Assembly: GCF_000384475.1 (NCBI RefSeq)
Contig: NZ_ARWB01000001.1
Location: 1,032,022 to 1,096,021, forward strand
Reading direction: 5' to 3'
DNA: 64,000 nucleotides
Source: Methylopila sp. M107
GTDB lineage: Bacteria > Pseudomonadota > Alphaproteobacteria > Rhizobiales > Methylopilaceae
The translations under genes and the position numbers were made by a program. The notes under the pieces are model-generated. The model was not told where the DNA came from. It ran no database searches and saw only the letters and a list, made by a program, of their open reading frames with translations. Below are positions 26,766 to 37,549 of this stretch, one piece after another (the first letter of the stretch is position 1; every line of letters starts with the position of its first letter).

Positions 26766-28160
26766 CTAGCGCCACGTCAACACCAGCCCCGCGGCCGCGC
26801 AGGCGGCGAGCGTCGGCAGCATGCCGACCTTGAAGCGCAGCATCGCGACCATTGCGGCGCCCGCCAGCAGGCCTGCGCGCCAGTCGAGCGAGGTCAGGAC
26901 CGGCAGGTCCGGCCCGAACGCGAACGGCCGCGCGGTCTCGCGGAAGAGCGTGTGCACGGCGAACCAGACCGCGAGGTTGGCGATCACGCCGACGACCGCG
27001 GCCGTGATGGCCGAAAGCGCGCCGCCGAGCGGGCGATGCGCGCGCAGCGCCTCGACATAGGGGCCGCCGACGAAGATCCAGAGGAAAGAGGGCGCGAAGG
27101 TGACCCAGGTGGTGAGCAGCGCCCCGAGCGTCCCAGCGACGATCGGGCTCAGCGCGCCGGGCTCGCGGAAGGCCGCGAGGAAGCCGACGAACTGGGTGAC
27201 CATGATGAGCGGGCCGGGCGTCGTCTCGGCGAGGCCGAGCCCGTCCGCCATCTCGCCCGGCCTCAGCCAGCCGAAGCTCTCGACCGCGGCCTGCGCCACG
27301 TAGGACAGCACTGCGTAGGCGCCGCCGAAGGTGACGACCGCCATGGAGGCGAAGAAGGTCGAGATCTCGCTCCAGACCGAGCCGCTTCCGAACGCGGCCC
27401 AGAGCGCCGCCACCGGCGCGAGCCAGAGCGGCAGCCAGACCGAAAGAACCTTCAGCGCCCGGCCCCGCGACGGTTCGGCATGGGCGAGTTCGCCGCGCGC
27501 GAACATCGCGTCGACGATGCCGGTCACGGGCGCGCCCTGCGCGGCGTGGCCGCCGCCGCCCGCGAAAAGCCCCGGAGAGCGCCGCGCGCCGATCCAGCCG
27601 AACAGGCCGGCCGCGAGGATGATGAGCGGGAAGGGCAGGCGGAACGCGAAGATCGCGATGAAGGCCAGGACCGAGATGGCGACCATGACGCGGTTCTTCA
27701 GCGCGCGGCGGCCGACGCGGATCAGCGCCTCGACCACGACCGCGAGCACGGCGGCCTTCACGCCGAAGAACAGCGCCTTCACGAGCGGCGCGTCGCCATG
27801 GAGCGCATAGACGACGCTGAGGCCCAGCATGACGAGCGCGCCGGGCAGGACGAACAGCAGCCCGGCGATCAGCCCGCCGACCGTGCGGTGCATCAGCCAG
27901 CCGACATAGGTGGCGAGCTGCTGCGCCTCGGGGCCGGGCAGAAGCATGCAGTAGTTCAGCGCGTGGAGAAAACGCTCCTCGCCGATCCACCGGCGCTGCT
28001 CGACCAGCTCGCGATGCATCAGCGCGATCTGGCCCGCCGGCCCGCCGAAGCTGAGCATTCCGATTCGCGCCCAGACGCGCGTCGCTTCGGCGAGCGTCGG
28101 CGGCTGCGGGCCGGGCGACGCGGCCTGCGGGTCGAAATCGAAGGTCTGTGTCGAAGGCAT
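26766..28160 (-). CDS. chrA: ChrA chromate ion transporter
   Basis: A 464-residue membrane protein made of two homologous CHR domains. The first has SFGGPAGQIALMH and LLPGPEAQQLATYVGW. The second has TFGGAYAVLSYVAQ and LAETTPGPLIMVTQFVGF. It exports chromate, giving Cr(VI) resistance, and some homologues carry sulfate-like anions. No chrB regulator is adjacent. Confidence 0.94.
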   Translation of the reverse strand: MPSTQTFDFDPQAASPGPQPPTLAEATRVWARIGMLSFGGPAGQIALMHRELVEQRRWIGEERFLHALNYCMLLPGPEAQQLATYVGWLMHRTVGGLIAGLLFVLPGALVMLGLSVVYALHGDAPLVKALFFGVKAAVLAVVVEALIRVGRRALKNRVMVAISVLAFIAIFAFRLPFPLIILAAGLFGWIGARRSPGLFAGGGGHAAQGAPVTGIVDAMFARGELAHAEPSRGRALKVLSVWLPLWLAPVAALWAAFGSGSVWSEISTFFASMAVVTFGGAYAVLSYVAQAAVESFGWLRPGEMADGLGLAETTPGPLIMVTQFVGFLAAFREPGALSPIVAGTLGALLTTWVTFAPSFLWIFVGGPYVEALRAHRPLGGALSAITAAVVGVIANLAVWFAVHTLFRETARPFAFGPDLPVLTSLDWRAGLLAGAAMVAMLRFKVGMLPTLAACAAAGLVLTWR

Positions 28161-28539
28161 GGGCGCCCGCGCTCCCTGATGGAGTTTTGGACGCGAGCTT
28201 TGGGCCGGGGTCTAGGGATTGCGGCCTTGCAGGGGTAGTCGCGACGGACCCCTTGCGGAGAGCCTATCCGGGGCCGGCGCCGCGATCAATCGCCGGCCGC
28301 CGCGGCCCGTTAACCTAGGCATGGGTTGAATTTTCTGGCCGCGATGCGCATTTAAGCGCCTTGGCTGCGCGCCGTGCGACAATCGCGGCGCCACAATCGG
28401 CGCCCGTTGAAGACGGCGGGCGACACTGCGGCGGCGATCTCGCCCTCGCGACGCGGGCGCCGCACGGGCGCCGGACGCTTTCGCCATTCCTCAAACTGCG
28501 ACGCCAGCGCAACGACGAGCTGGCGGTCAGGAGTTCTTT
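28161..28539. other. Intergenic region between divergent chrA and rpsU
   Basis: A 379-bp gap that must hold the promoters of both divergent genes. A somewhat AT-richer patch lies at about 28310-28360 (GTTAACC and a TTGAATTTT tract). I see no gene, tRNA or clear terminator. The only decisive site is the AGGAG ribosome site at 28529-28533 that sets the rpsU start. Confidence 0.4.
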
Positions 28540-28833
28540 TTGCAAGTCCTCGTTCGAGACAACAATGTCGACCAGGCCCTCAAGGTCCTGAAGAAGAAGA
28601 TGCAGCGCGAAGGCGTCTTCCGCGAAATGAAGATGCGCAAGGCCTATGAGAAGCCTTCCGAGAAGCGGGCGCGCGAGAAGGGCGAAGCGGTCCGGCGTGC
28701 GCGCAAGGCCGCCCGCAAGCAGGCGCAGCGCGAGGGCCTGATTCCCGGCCCGAAGAAGAAGCCGCGTCCCGCCTTCGGCCGTCCCGCCGCGGGCGCTGGG
28801 GCTGGCGCCGGCGCCGGCGCCGGCGCGCGCTGA
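28540..28833 (+). CDS. rpsU: 30S ribosomal protein S21
   Basis: A 97-residue S21 starting [20 protein letters not shown], the canonical sequence. The start codon is TTG, fixed by AGGAG six bases upstream. The basic core ends near residue 75. After that comes a low-complexity tail of repeated Gly-Ala pairs, encoded by a run of GGCGCC-type repeats (about 28790-28830), which is longer than in typical S21. The repeat tract is a plausible place for length variation. Confidence 0.95.
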   Translation: MQVLVRDNNVDQALKVLKKKMQREGVFREMKMRKAYEKPSEKRAREKGEAVRRARKAARKQAQREGLIPGPKKKPRPAFGRPAAGAGAGAGAGAGAR

Positions 28834-28866
28834 ACGGCGCCTCGTCGAGGCTGTCGAACGGTCGAT

Positions 28867-28898
28867 GATCCGCCGCGGGTGAAAGCCCGGGGCGGATC
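28867..28898. terminator. Inverted repeat downstream of rpsU, possible bidirectional terminator
   Basis: A strong hairpin. Outer arms GATCCGCC/GGCGGATC and inner arms CGGG/CCCG surround the loop TGAAAG. It lies between the convergent rpsU and the gene at 28971-29978. The downstream sequence GGCTTT has only a short T-run, so efficiency is uncertain. Confidence 0.5.
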
Positions 28899-28970
28899 GG
28901 CTTTCGGATCAGAGCGCGTCGGCGCAAGGCGCCGACGTGCGGCGGCGCAGAAATCCGAGACGGGTTCGGG

Positions 28971-29978
28971 TCAATAGGCGGCGGTCGCCGCCTCGACGGG
29001 CCTCTGCTTTGGTTCCTCCTCTTCCTCGCTCTCGGCCTCTGCTTCGAGAGGGCGCTGCGGCTGCGCCGCGGCGTCGACCACTGGCGCATCGGGATCGCCC
29101 GTCCCTCCCGGCGGATGGGTCGCCGGCTGTGGATTGGCCGGAGTCTTCGTGCCGCCCCCGATAGGGGTCGCTGTCGCCGAGACCGTTCCGGTCTGGGGCG
29201 GCTGGACGGCGGCGCCGCCCGTTCCCTGTCCCTGGTCCAAGATGGGCGTTTCGCCGCCCGTGATCGGCTTTGCGACTGCGCTGTCGCCGGGCTTCGCGCC
29301 GAAATAGAAGCCGATCATCGCCGCGAGCATCGTCGACAACATGGTCAGCGTCTGTTTCGAGACGTCGTCCGACAGCTGGAAATCGGCCTTCGGCCAGAAC
29401 TTGACGTCGTAGAGCTGGGCCGCCGCGCCTCCGTCAGGCCCGCCGCCGCCAGCACCGCCGCCGCCTCCGGGCCCGCCCCCTCCCGGAGGCGCTCCCGGTC
29501 CCGGGGGCGGACCGTCGTGCGGCGTGATCAGCAACAGGCCGGCCCCGGCGTTCTGCTTGACCAGCGCTTGCGCGGCCTCCAGCTGCAAGCCGGAACCGAG
29601 CGTCATCGCGTTCTTCTCGTAAACGGACCGGCCGCCGGTGCTCGTCAGCAGGTAGCTGGAGAGCACCCCGACGACCACGATGAACGCGATCGTCAAGATC
29701 GCCCGCACGGTTCCCTCAGGCAGTCCAAAGGGTTGGGCAGGGTCGGCGATGCCGATCCACTGCGCGGTGAAGCTCAGAATGTTCATGATGGCGATGAACG
29801 CCGCCAGGTCGACCAGGATCAGCACCGCAACGTCTGCGAAGGTCGCAACGTCTCGGGAAAAAACGTTCCAGAGGCTGTAGGCGACGAAAATAAGGAAAAC
29901 CACGGTGACGACCCCGCCGCCGACAGCGCGGACGCTGGGCCTCGTCGAGGTGAGTTTGCCGTTGGGGGCTGCAGGCAT
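28971..29978 (-). CDS. Hypothetical membrane protein with Gly-rich linker
   Basis: A 335-residue protein of unrecognised family. There are probable membrane segments near residues 18-36, 44-66 and 86-108, then a soluble domain (about 110-160) and a Gly/Pro-rich linker (about 160-190). A possible fourth membrane segment lies around LSTMLAAMIGFYFGAK, and the Pro/Thr/Gly-rich tail ends in a run of glutamates. The ATG at 29978 follows AAGGGTG at a good distance; an upstream in-frame ATG at 30107 has none. It is divergent from gyrA, and nothing in the context suggests a pathway. Confidence 0.65.
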   Translation of the reverse strand: MPAAPNGKLTSTRPSVRAVGGGVVTVVFLIFVAYSLWNVFSRDVATFADVAVLILVDLAAFIAIMNILSFTAQWIGIADPAQPFGLPEGTVRAILTIAFIVVVGVLSSYLLTSTGGRSVYEKNAMTLGSGLQLEAAQALVKQNAGAGLLLITPHDGPPPGPGAPPGGGGPGGGGGAGGGGPDGGAAAQLYDVKFWPKADFQLSDDVSKQTLTMLSTMLAAMIGFYFGAKPGDSAVAKPITGGETPILDQGQGTGGAAVQPPQTGTVSATATPIGGGTKTPANPQPATHPPGGTGDPDAPVVDAAAQPQRPLEAEAESEEEEEPKQRPVEAATAAY

Positions 29979-30278
29979 GTCGACACCCTTTTTCGCAAGA
30001 CAAGCTGCTGGTTCTGCGCTGCCGATCGAACTCTGGACGCCGCCGCGTTCAGCAAGACGAAATGCAACCATAGAGTGCAGTAGATGCTGCGCGCGCCTTT
30101 TGCGCAAGAGGCATTCGTCCCGTGAACGAGGGTGCGCCGGCCGAAGCTGAGGCCGTAGTTTAAGTGTCTGATTTTGCTATATGAATCGCAGTCAAAAATC
30201 TGACTTGGCGAATTGGCGTTTGGTCGCGGAATCGTCTAGGTTCCGGCCCGACTGAAATGATCCGAAAGCCCCAAGATT
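29979..30278. other. Divergent intergenic region before gyrA
   Basis: About 300 bp that must contain the promoters of gyrA (plus) and the unknown membrane protein gene (minus). An AT-richer stretch lies at 30160-30200 (TTTAAGTGTCTGATTTTGCTATATG). TTGCTATAT could be a -10 region for gyrA, but no clear -35 pairs with it. No gene is seen. Confidence 0.35.
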
Positions 30279-33005
<2,727 letters not shown>

Positions 33006-33265
33006 GGACTGGCCGGCTCCGGTTGCGGCAAGCGAGCCGCAGGCCGGCGCCGTCCTGCCCGCTCGGACAGGTCCGCGAAGGCGGGCGTGACGCGGGAGCG
33101 TGACGCTCGTGGGCTGCGGTCAGATGACCGAAGCCAGTGCTGACGAGCGCCGCCGGGCAAGACGTCCGGTCCCGCGCCGCCACTCCCCAAGCGGCTGAAA
33201 TCGTTAACCTTGACCACGCGTTAAGGGTTGCTGCGCGCGATCCCACATGCGAAATTTCCAGCGTC

Positions 33266-33340
33266 GGCCCGGTGGAGGAATGGCTACTCAGGGGACGGGA
33301 ACGTTCTCGCATCCTGGTTCAAATCCAGGCTGGGCCTCCA
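33266..33340 (+). tRNA. Non-canonical tRNA-Cys-like RNA with altered anticodon arm
   Basis: A 75-base cloverleaf-like RNA. The acceptor GGCCCGG pairs with CTGGGCC (one G-U), followed by U73 and encoded CCA. The D arm GAG-GAATGGCTA-CTC and the T arm CCTGG-TTCAAAT-CCAGG are intact. Outside the anticodon loop it matches the tRNA-Cys at 15136-15209 in about 52 of 67 positions by my count. The differences in the acceptor, D and T stems are mostly compensatory, so the fold is under selection. The anticodon arm is abnormal. GGGGA pairs with TTCTC around an 8-base loop CGGGAACG (or a 6-base GGGAAC loop if C-G also pairs), with G at the position of the universal U33. It cannot be a standard elongator tRNA. 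A perfect terminator follows after 6 bases, and TTGACC at 33210 could be a -35 element. Confidence 0.75.
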
Positions 33341-33346
33341 GATTTG

Positions 33347-33384
33347 AAACGGCGTTCCTGAGGGCTCGGGAACGCCGTTTTTCT
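33347..33384 (+). terminator. Rho-independent terminator of the tRNA-like gene
   Basis: An 11-bp perfect hairpin (arms AACGGCGTTCC and GGAACGCCGTT, 10-base loop) running into TTTTTCTT. It is the clearest intrinsic terminator in the window and shows that the 33266-33340 RNA is a transcription unit of its own. Confidence 0.93.
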
Positions 33385-33507
33385 TGGCGGGGACCGCCGA
33401 GCGATCCGAATGAGTCAAAAGAAGTCGCCCGGCCGCTCCCCATGCGGCCGGGCGTCCTCGGGCGTCTCCGACACGGAGAGGGGCGGGTATCCGTGACCGG
33501 TCGCGTT

Positions 33508-33696
33508 TCACCGCGAGGGGGCGGCGCCCGAGGGGTTCTGTTGAGGATCAGCCGCGCCGTGGTCCAGCGCCTGCGCCTGCCGGTCGCCGGCGGGCGTGGC
33601 CGTCGCGAGCACCGCGAGAGACGCCGCCGCGTACAGGATCGCCAGCGCGGCCATGACCGCCTTGAGTCCCCCGAATCGCGACATCGCTCCCGTCAT
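33508..33696 (-). CDS. Small membrane or secreted hypothetical protein
   Basis: A 62-residue ORF starting MTGAMSRFGGLKAVMAALAI. One hydrophobic helix (about residues 10-32) is followed by a short polar Ala/Gln/Asp-rich tail. It could be a single-pass membrane peptide or a small exported protein. GAGGGAG lies about seven bases before the ATG at 33696, which is the main support. The family is not recognised. Confidence 0.5.
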   Translation of the reverse strand: MTGAMSRFGGLKAVMAALAILYAAASLAVLATATPAGDRQAQALDHGAADPQQNPSGAAPSR

Positions 33697-33904
33697 GCGC
33701 GAGCTCCCTCGTTGTTTCGATGGCCGGCATGCTAGGCGACGCGACTGAACCTTAGCCGGTCCCGGCATTCATCCGGCGTTCACCGCCTTGCGGCCGACCC
33801 GACGGGCGGGGTACAGACGGCGGCTTGTCAGCGGGCGGACCTTCTTGAAGGAGGCCGCCTGCGCGTCGTCCGAAGGGTCGGATCGGCCATCGCTAAGGGG
33901 ACAG

Positions 33905-34402
33905 ATGCAGCGCATCGCCTTCTATCCGGGCTCGTTCGATCCCGTGACGAACGGCCATCTCGATGTGGCGGCGCGCGCGTGCCGGCTCGCCGACAGGCTC
34001 GTCGTCGCGATCGGCGTGCATCACGGCAAGGCGCCGATGTTTTCGGTCGAGGAGCGCCGCGAGATGCTGGGCGAAACGCTCGCGGTCGTGGCCGAAAAGG
34101 CCGGCGTCGCATTCGAGGTGCGCACCTTTGACGGGCTGGTGGTCCAGGCGGCGCGCGACGCCGGGGCGTCGATCCTGGTCCGCGGCGTCCGCGACGGGAC
34201 CGATTTCGACTACGAGGTGCAGATGGCCGGCATGAACGCCGAGATGGCCCCGGACGTCACGACTGTGCTTTTGCCGCCGTCGGCGTCCGTCCGCTCGATC
34301 AGCGCCACATTTGTCCGGCAGATCGCGTCGATGGGCGGCGACGTGTCGTCCTTCGCGCCGCCGTCGGTGGTCGCGCGCCTCGCGCGGCGTTTGGAAAAGT
34401 GA
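33905..34402 (+). CDS. coaD: Phosphopantetheine adenylyltransferase
   Basis: A 165-residue nucleotidyltransferase with the conserved start [15 protein letters not shown] (the HxGH-type motif is NGH) and the C-terminal motif SISATFVR. It transfers AMP from ATP to 4'-phosphopantetheine, the fourth step of coenzyme A synthesis. The ATG at 33905 is preceded by AAGGGGAC. It leads a run of same-strand genes (two cyclophilins, a transporter, queA, tgt). Confidence 0.97.
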   Translation: MQRIAFYPGSFDPVTNGHLDVAARACRLADRLVVAIGVHHGKAPMFSVEERREMLGETLAVVAEKAGVAFEVRTFDGLVVQAARDAGASILVRGVRDGTDFDYEVQMAGMNAEMAPDVTTVLLPPSASVRSISATFVRQIASMGGDVSSFAPPSVVARLARRLEK

Positions 34403-34436
34403 CCGTCGCGGTCCGCCCGCACAGTTGAGGATTTCT

Positions 34437-34970
34437 ATGAAGCTCCTGTTCGCACTGCTGTTCGCCGTCGGGTTCGCCTCGGCGCCGGCCGCCGCCGCGC
34501 CGTCCGGCCCGGTCGTCGTGCTCGAGACCACCAAGGGCGCGGTGAAGATCCGCCTCCGGCCCGACCTCGCGCCAAAACATGTCGAGCGCATCAAGCAGCT
34601 CGTGGCCGAGAAGTTCTACGACGGCGTGCCGTTCCATCGCGTGATCGCGGGCTTCATGGCGCAGACCGGCGATCCGACCGGCACCGGCACGGGCGGCTCG
34701 AAATATCCCGACGTCGCGGCCGAATTCTCGCGCGAGAGCTTCAAGCGCGGCTCCGTCGGCATGGCGCGCAGCGCCGATCCGGACAGCGCGAACAGCCAGT
34801 TCTTCATCTGCTTCGCGTCCGCCCCCTGGCTCGACGGCCAATACACGCTCGTCGGCGAAGTGACGTCCGGCATGGACGTCGTCGACAAGCTCAAGAAGGG
34901 CGCGGAGGGCAGCGGGACTGTCTCGCAGCCCGACAAGGTCACGACCGTGAGGCTCGAAGGCGCCAACTGA
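34437..34970 (+). CDS. ppiA: Periplasmic peptidyl-prolyl cis-trans isomerase (cyclophilin)
   Basis: A 177-residue cyclophilin with a signal peptide (MKLLFALLFAVGFASAPAAA), so it is exported. Cyclophilin motifs are visible: the catalytic arginine in FHRVIAGFMAQTGD, GTGGSKYPD and NSQFFICF. It speeds proline isomerisation of periplasmic proteins. It starts 34 bp after coaD with GAGG upstream and is followed by a cytoplasmic paralogue. Confidence 0.95.
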   Translation: MKLLFALLFAVGFASAPAAAAPSGPVVVLETTKGAVKIRLRPDLAPKHVERIKQLVAEKFYDGVPFHRVIAGFMAQTGDPTGTGTGGSKYPDVAAEFSRESFKRGSVGMARSADPDSANSQFFICFASAPWLDGQYTLVGEVTSGMDVVDKLKKGAEGSGTVSQPDKVTTVRLEGAN

Positions 34971-35011
34971 AGCGCCCGGCCAGACCCCCAAAAATTTCCA
35001 AGGAGACTGCA

Positions 35012-35473
35012 ATGAGCGACCCCGAAAACACGCTGCTGCTCGAGACCACGAAGGGCAGCGTCAAGATTGAGCTGCGGCCCGACCTCGCGCCCGGCCATGT
35101 CGCGCGCATCAAGGAGCTCGCGCGCGAGGGCTTCTACGACGGCATCGTGTTCCACCGCGTGATCGACGGCTTCATGGCGCAGACCGGCTGCCCGAACGGC
35201 ACCGGCACGGGCGGCTCCGGCAAGAAGCTGAAGGCGGAGTTCTCCAAGGAGAAGCACGTGCGCGGCACCGTCTCGGCCGCGCGCGCCTCGGATCCGAACT
35301 CGGCCGACAGCCAGTTCTTCATCGTCTTCGAGGACGCGCCCTGGCTCGACAACCAGTACTCCGTCTGGGGCAAGGTGGTTGAGGGCATGGAGAACGTCGA
35401 CAAGATCAAGCGCGGCGAGCCGGTGCGTGATCCCGACAAGATCGTCTCGCTGAAGGTCGCAGCCGACGCGTGA
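35012..35473 (+). CDS. ppiB: Cytoplasmic peptidyl-prolyl cis-trans isomerase (cyclophilin)
   Basis: A 153-residue cyclophilin without a signal peptide, paralogous to the preceding gene. Motifs FHRVIDGFMAQTGC, GTGGSGKKL and SQFFIVFEDAPWLDNQY are present. The start follows a strong AAGGAG site. The tandem exported and cytoplasmic cyclophilin pair is common in alphaproteobacteria. Confidence 0.96.
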   Translation: MSDPENTLLLETTKGSVKIELRPDLAPGHVARIKELAREGFYDGIVFHRVIDGFMAQTGCPNGTGTGGSGKKLKAEFSKEKHVRGTVSAARASDPNSADSQFFIVFEDAPWLDNQYSVWGKVVEGMENVDKIKRGEPVRDPDKIVSLKVAADA

Positions 35474-35484
35474 ACTAGGATCGT

Positions 35485-35510
35485 CCTGAGGCGGATGCGT
35501 CCGCCTCGGG
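35485..35510 (+). terminator. Hairpin after ppiB, probable terminator
   Basis: An 11-bp stem (CCTGAGGCGGA/TCCGCCTCGGG) with the tetraloop TGCG, 12 bases after the ppiB stop. Only a weak T-rich stretch (TTCGACCTTGG) follows, so termination is likely but not certain. Confidence 0.55.
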
Positions 35511-35555
35511 TTCGACCTTGGCTGGAAGGTCGCGACGAACATCGGAAGCCGTCCG

Positions 35556-35680
35556 CCCCCTCACCCGGATGACGATGTGTCATCCGACCTCTCCCACAGG
35601 GGAGAGGTGAAGAGGCGCCGCCGTCCCTACACCTCTCCCCACCGGGGAGAGGTCGCCCCGAAGGGGCGGGTGAGGGGGAC
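35556..35680. repeat. Dispersed palindromic repeat, copy A4 (rearranged)
   Basis: A copy of the CCTCTCC-hairpin family with its modules in a different order. A CCCCCTCACCCG arm comes first, then CCTCTCCCACAGGGGAGAGG, then CCTCTCCCCACCGGGGAGAGG and GGGTGAGGGGG. It lies between ppiB and the transporter gene. An open reading frame runs through it into that transporter, but the real start is downstream. Confidence 0.85.
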
Positions 35681-35741
35681 TTCCGTTTTCAAGCACAAGT
35701 TCTCAACGGCGGATCCCGACAGCGAACGATCGGAAGGCGAC

Positions 35742-36194
35742 ATGCCTGACAAGATGATCTTCGTCGTCATGGCCTTCGCGGCGGGGCTCGGCCTCGCGGT
35801 GCAGGGCGCGATCAACGCCGGGCTTGCGCGCGGGGTCGGCTCCGCGCTCTACGCCGCGACCGTCTCGTTCTGGGTCGGAGGAACCGCGCTGACGATGCTG
35901 TCGCTCGCAAGCGGCGGCTTCTTCGCCGGCCTCGCGCAGGGGCGCAGCCTCGGGATCGGTTGGTGGATCACCGGCGGCCTGCTCGGCGCCGTCTTCGTCT
36001 CGACCATGACGGTCGCGATCCCGCGCATCGGGGTCGCGGCCGTGACCGCCTTCATGATCGCGGGCCAGCTGCTGTCGGCCGCGATCCTCGACCATTTCGG
36101 CCTGTTCGGACTGCCAGTGCAGCCGATCAGCCTGCTTCGCGTCGTCGGCGTGGTGCTCTTGATCTCAGGCGCGCTGCTGGTGCGTTTCTTCTGA
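35742..36194 (+). CDS. YdcZ-like (DUF606) DMT-superfamily membrane transporter
   Basis: A 150-residue protein with about five membrane helices and the DUF606 start [33 protein letters not shown]. Members are half-size relatives of EamA drug/metabolite exporters; the substrate is unknown. The ATG at 35742 has GGAAGG upstream. It ends 4 bp before queA, so the two are probably co-transcribed. Confidence 0.85.
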   Translation: MPDKMIFVVMAFAAGLGLAVQGAINAGLARGVGSALYAATVSFWVGGTALTMLSLASGGFFAGLAQGRSLGIGWWITGGLLGAVFVSTMTVAIPRIGVAAVTAFMIAGQLLSAAILDHFGLFGLPVQPISLLRVVGVVLLISGALLVRFF

Positions 36195-36198
36195 CCGG

Positions 36199-37302
36199 AT
36201 GACTTTCCCCTTGGACGTCTCCTTGTTCGATTTCGACCTCCCCGACGGGTTGATCGCGCTGCGCCCCGCTGCGCCGCGGGATTCCGCGCGCTTGCTGGTG
36301 GTGCGGCCGGGGGCTGCGAACGAGCTCGAGGACCTGACCGTCGCGGACCTTCCGAGCCTGCTCGGCCCGGGCGACTCGCTGGTGGTGAACGCGACCCGCG
36401 TCATCCCCGCGCGCCTCCACGGCCGCCGCGCGCGCGGCGAGGCGGTCGCGCGGATCGAATGCCTGCTCCACCGCCGGCTCGACGGCGCCCGCTGGCTCGC
36501 CTTCGCGCGGCCGGCGAAGAAGCTCGCGCCCGGCGACCGCATCTCGTTCGGCGAGGCGGGGGGCGGCGAAACCTGCCTTCTCGGGCGGCTCGACGCGACG
36601 ATCGAGGCGCGGGGAGAGGAGGGCGAGGTCACGCTCGCCTTCGACCTCTCGGGCCCCGACCTCGACATGGCCATCGCGAGCGCCGGCGAGATACCGCTGC
36701 CGCCCTACATCGCCGGCAAGCGTCCGGCCGACGCGACAGACGCGACCGACTACCAGACCATGTTCGCGCGCGAGCTCGGCGCCGTCGCCGCGCCGACCGC
36801 GGGTCTGCACTTTACGCCCGCCCTCGATGCGGCCCTTTCCGCAAAGGGCGTGACGCGTCGCGAGACGGTGCTGCATGTCGGTGCCGGCACCTTCCTGCCC
36901 GTGAAGGCCCAAAACACCGACGATCACCGCATGCACGCCGAATATGGCGTGCTGGACGCCGCGACCGCTGACGCGCTCAACGCCGACCGCGACGCCGGCG
37001 GGCGGATCGTCGCGGTCGGGACCACCTCGGCGCGGCTGCTCGAAAGCGCCGTCGGGCCGGACGGGCGGCTCCATCCCTTCGCCAGGGAAACCGACATCTT
37101 CATCACGCCGGGCTACCGCTTCGGCGCGGTCGACGCGCTGATGACCAACTTCCACCTGCCGCGCTCGACGCTGATGATGCTGATCTCGGCCTTCGCCGGG
37201 CTCGACGTCGTGAAGCGCGCCTACGCTCACGCGGTGAAGGAGCGCTACCGGTTCTACTCCTACGGCGACGCCTGCCTGTTTTTGCCGCCGGAGCGAAGAT
37301 GA
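36199..37302 (+). CDS. queA: S-adenosylmethionine:tRNA ribosyltransferase-isomerase
   Basis: A 367-residue QueA with the typical start [20 protein letters not shown] and the motifs [22 protein letters not shown] and [19 protein letters not shown]. It builds the epoxycyclopentanediol of queuosine on preQ1-modified tRNA (Tyr, His, Asn, Asp). The tgt gene follows 248 bp later, with a repeat between them. Confidence 0.97.
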   Translation: MTFPLDVSLFDFDLPDGLIALRPAAPRDSARLLVVRPGAANELEDLTVADLPSLLGPGDSLVVNATRVIPARLHGRRARGEAVARIECLLHRRLDGARWLAFARPAKKLAPGDRISFGEAGGGETCLLGRLDATIEARGEEGEVTLAFDLSGPDLDMAIASAGEIPLPPYIAGKRPADATDATDYQTMFARELGAVAAPTAGLHFTPALDAALSAKGVTRRETVLHVGAGTFLPVKAQNTDDHRMHAEYGVLDAATADALNADRDAGGRIVAVGTTSARLLESAVGPDGRLHPFARETDIFITPGYRFGAVDALMTNFHLPRSTLMMLISAFAGLDVVKRAYAHAVKERYRFYSYGDACLFLPPERR

Positions 37303-37330
37303 ACAGCATCGTCCAGCTCGCCCGCCTCCT

Positions 37331-37474
37331 GTCCCCCTCCCCCTTGCGGGGAGGGGTTAGGGGTGGGGGTGGTTCAAAGTTCAGCGTCGAGGGTCAACCT
37401 GCTCTACGCCGGACGCCTGAGCCTTATCCGGAACGACCCCCACCCCTAACCCCTCCCCGCAAGGGGGAGGGGAA
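37331..37474. repeat. Dispersed palindromic repeat, family B
   Basis: A long inverted repeat between queA and tgt. The arms contain CCCCTCCCCCTTGCGGGGAG, GGGTTAGGGGTGGGGGTGG and their complements CCCCCACCCCTAACCCC and CTCCCCGCAAGGGGGAGGGG, separated by about 50 bases. It differs in sequence from family A but shares the two-hairpin design. Confidence 0.88.
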
Positions 37475-37549
37475 CGGAACTGTCGCGCCTGAAATCAGAA
37501 GGCTGGCGACCTCACAGGACATGCCAGACTTCGGCAACGGTAGATTCGC

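Noticed and set aside
33266-33340. The tRNA-like RNA as selC (tRNA-Sec)
   Set aside because: Tempting because selA and selB are in the window. It is only 75 bases, has no long variable arm, no 8-bp acceptor stem and no UCA anticodon, so it is not tRNA-Sec.
35577-35741. An N-terminally longer YdcZ-like protein starting in the upstream repeat
   Set aside because: The extra 55 residues are repeat-derived, and a good ribosome site and membrane start exist at 35742.
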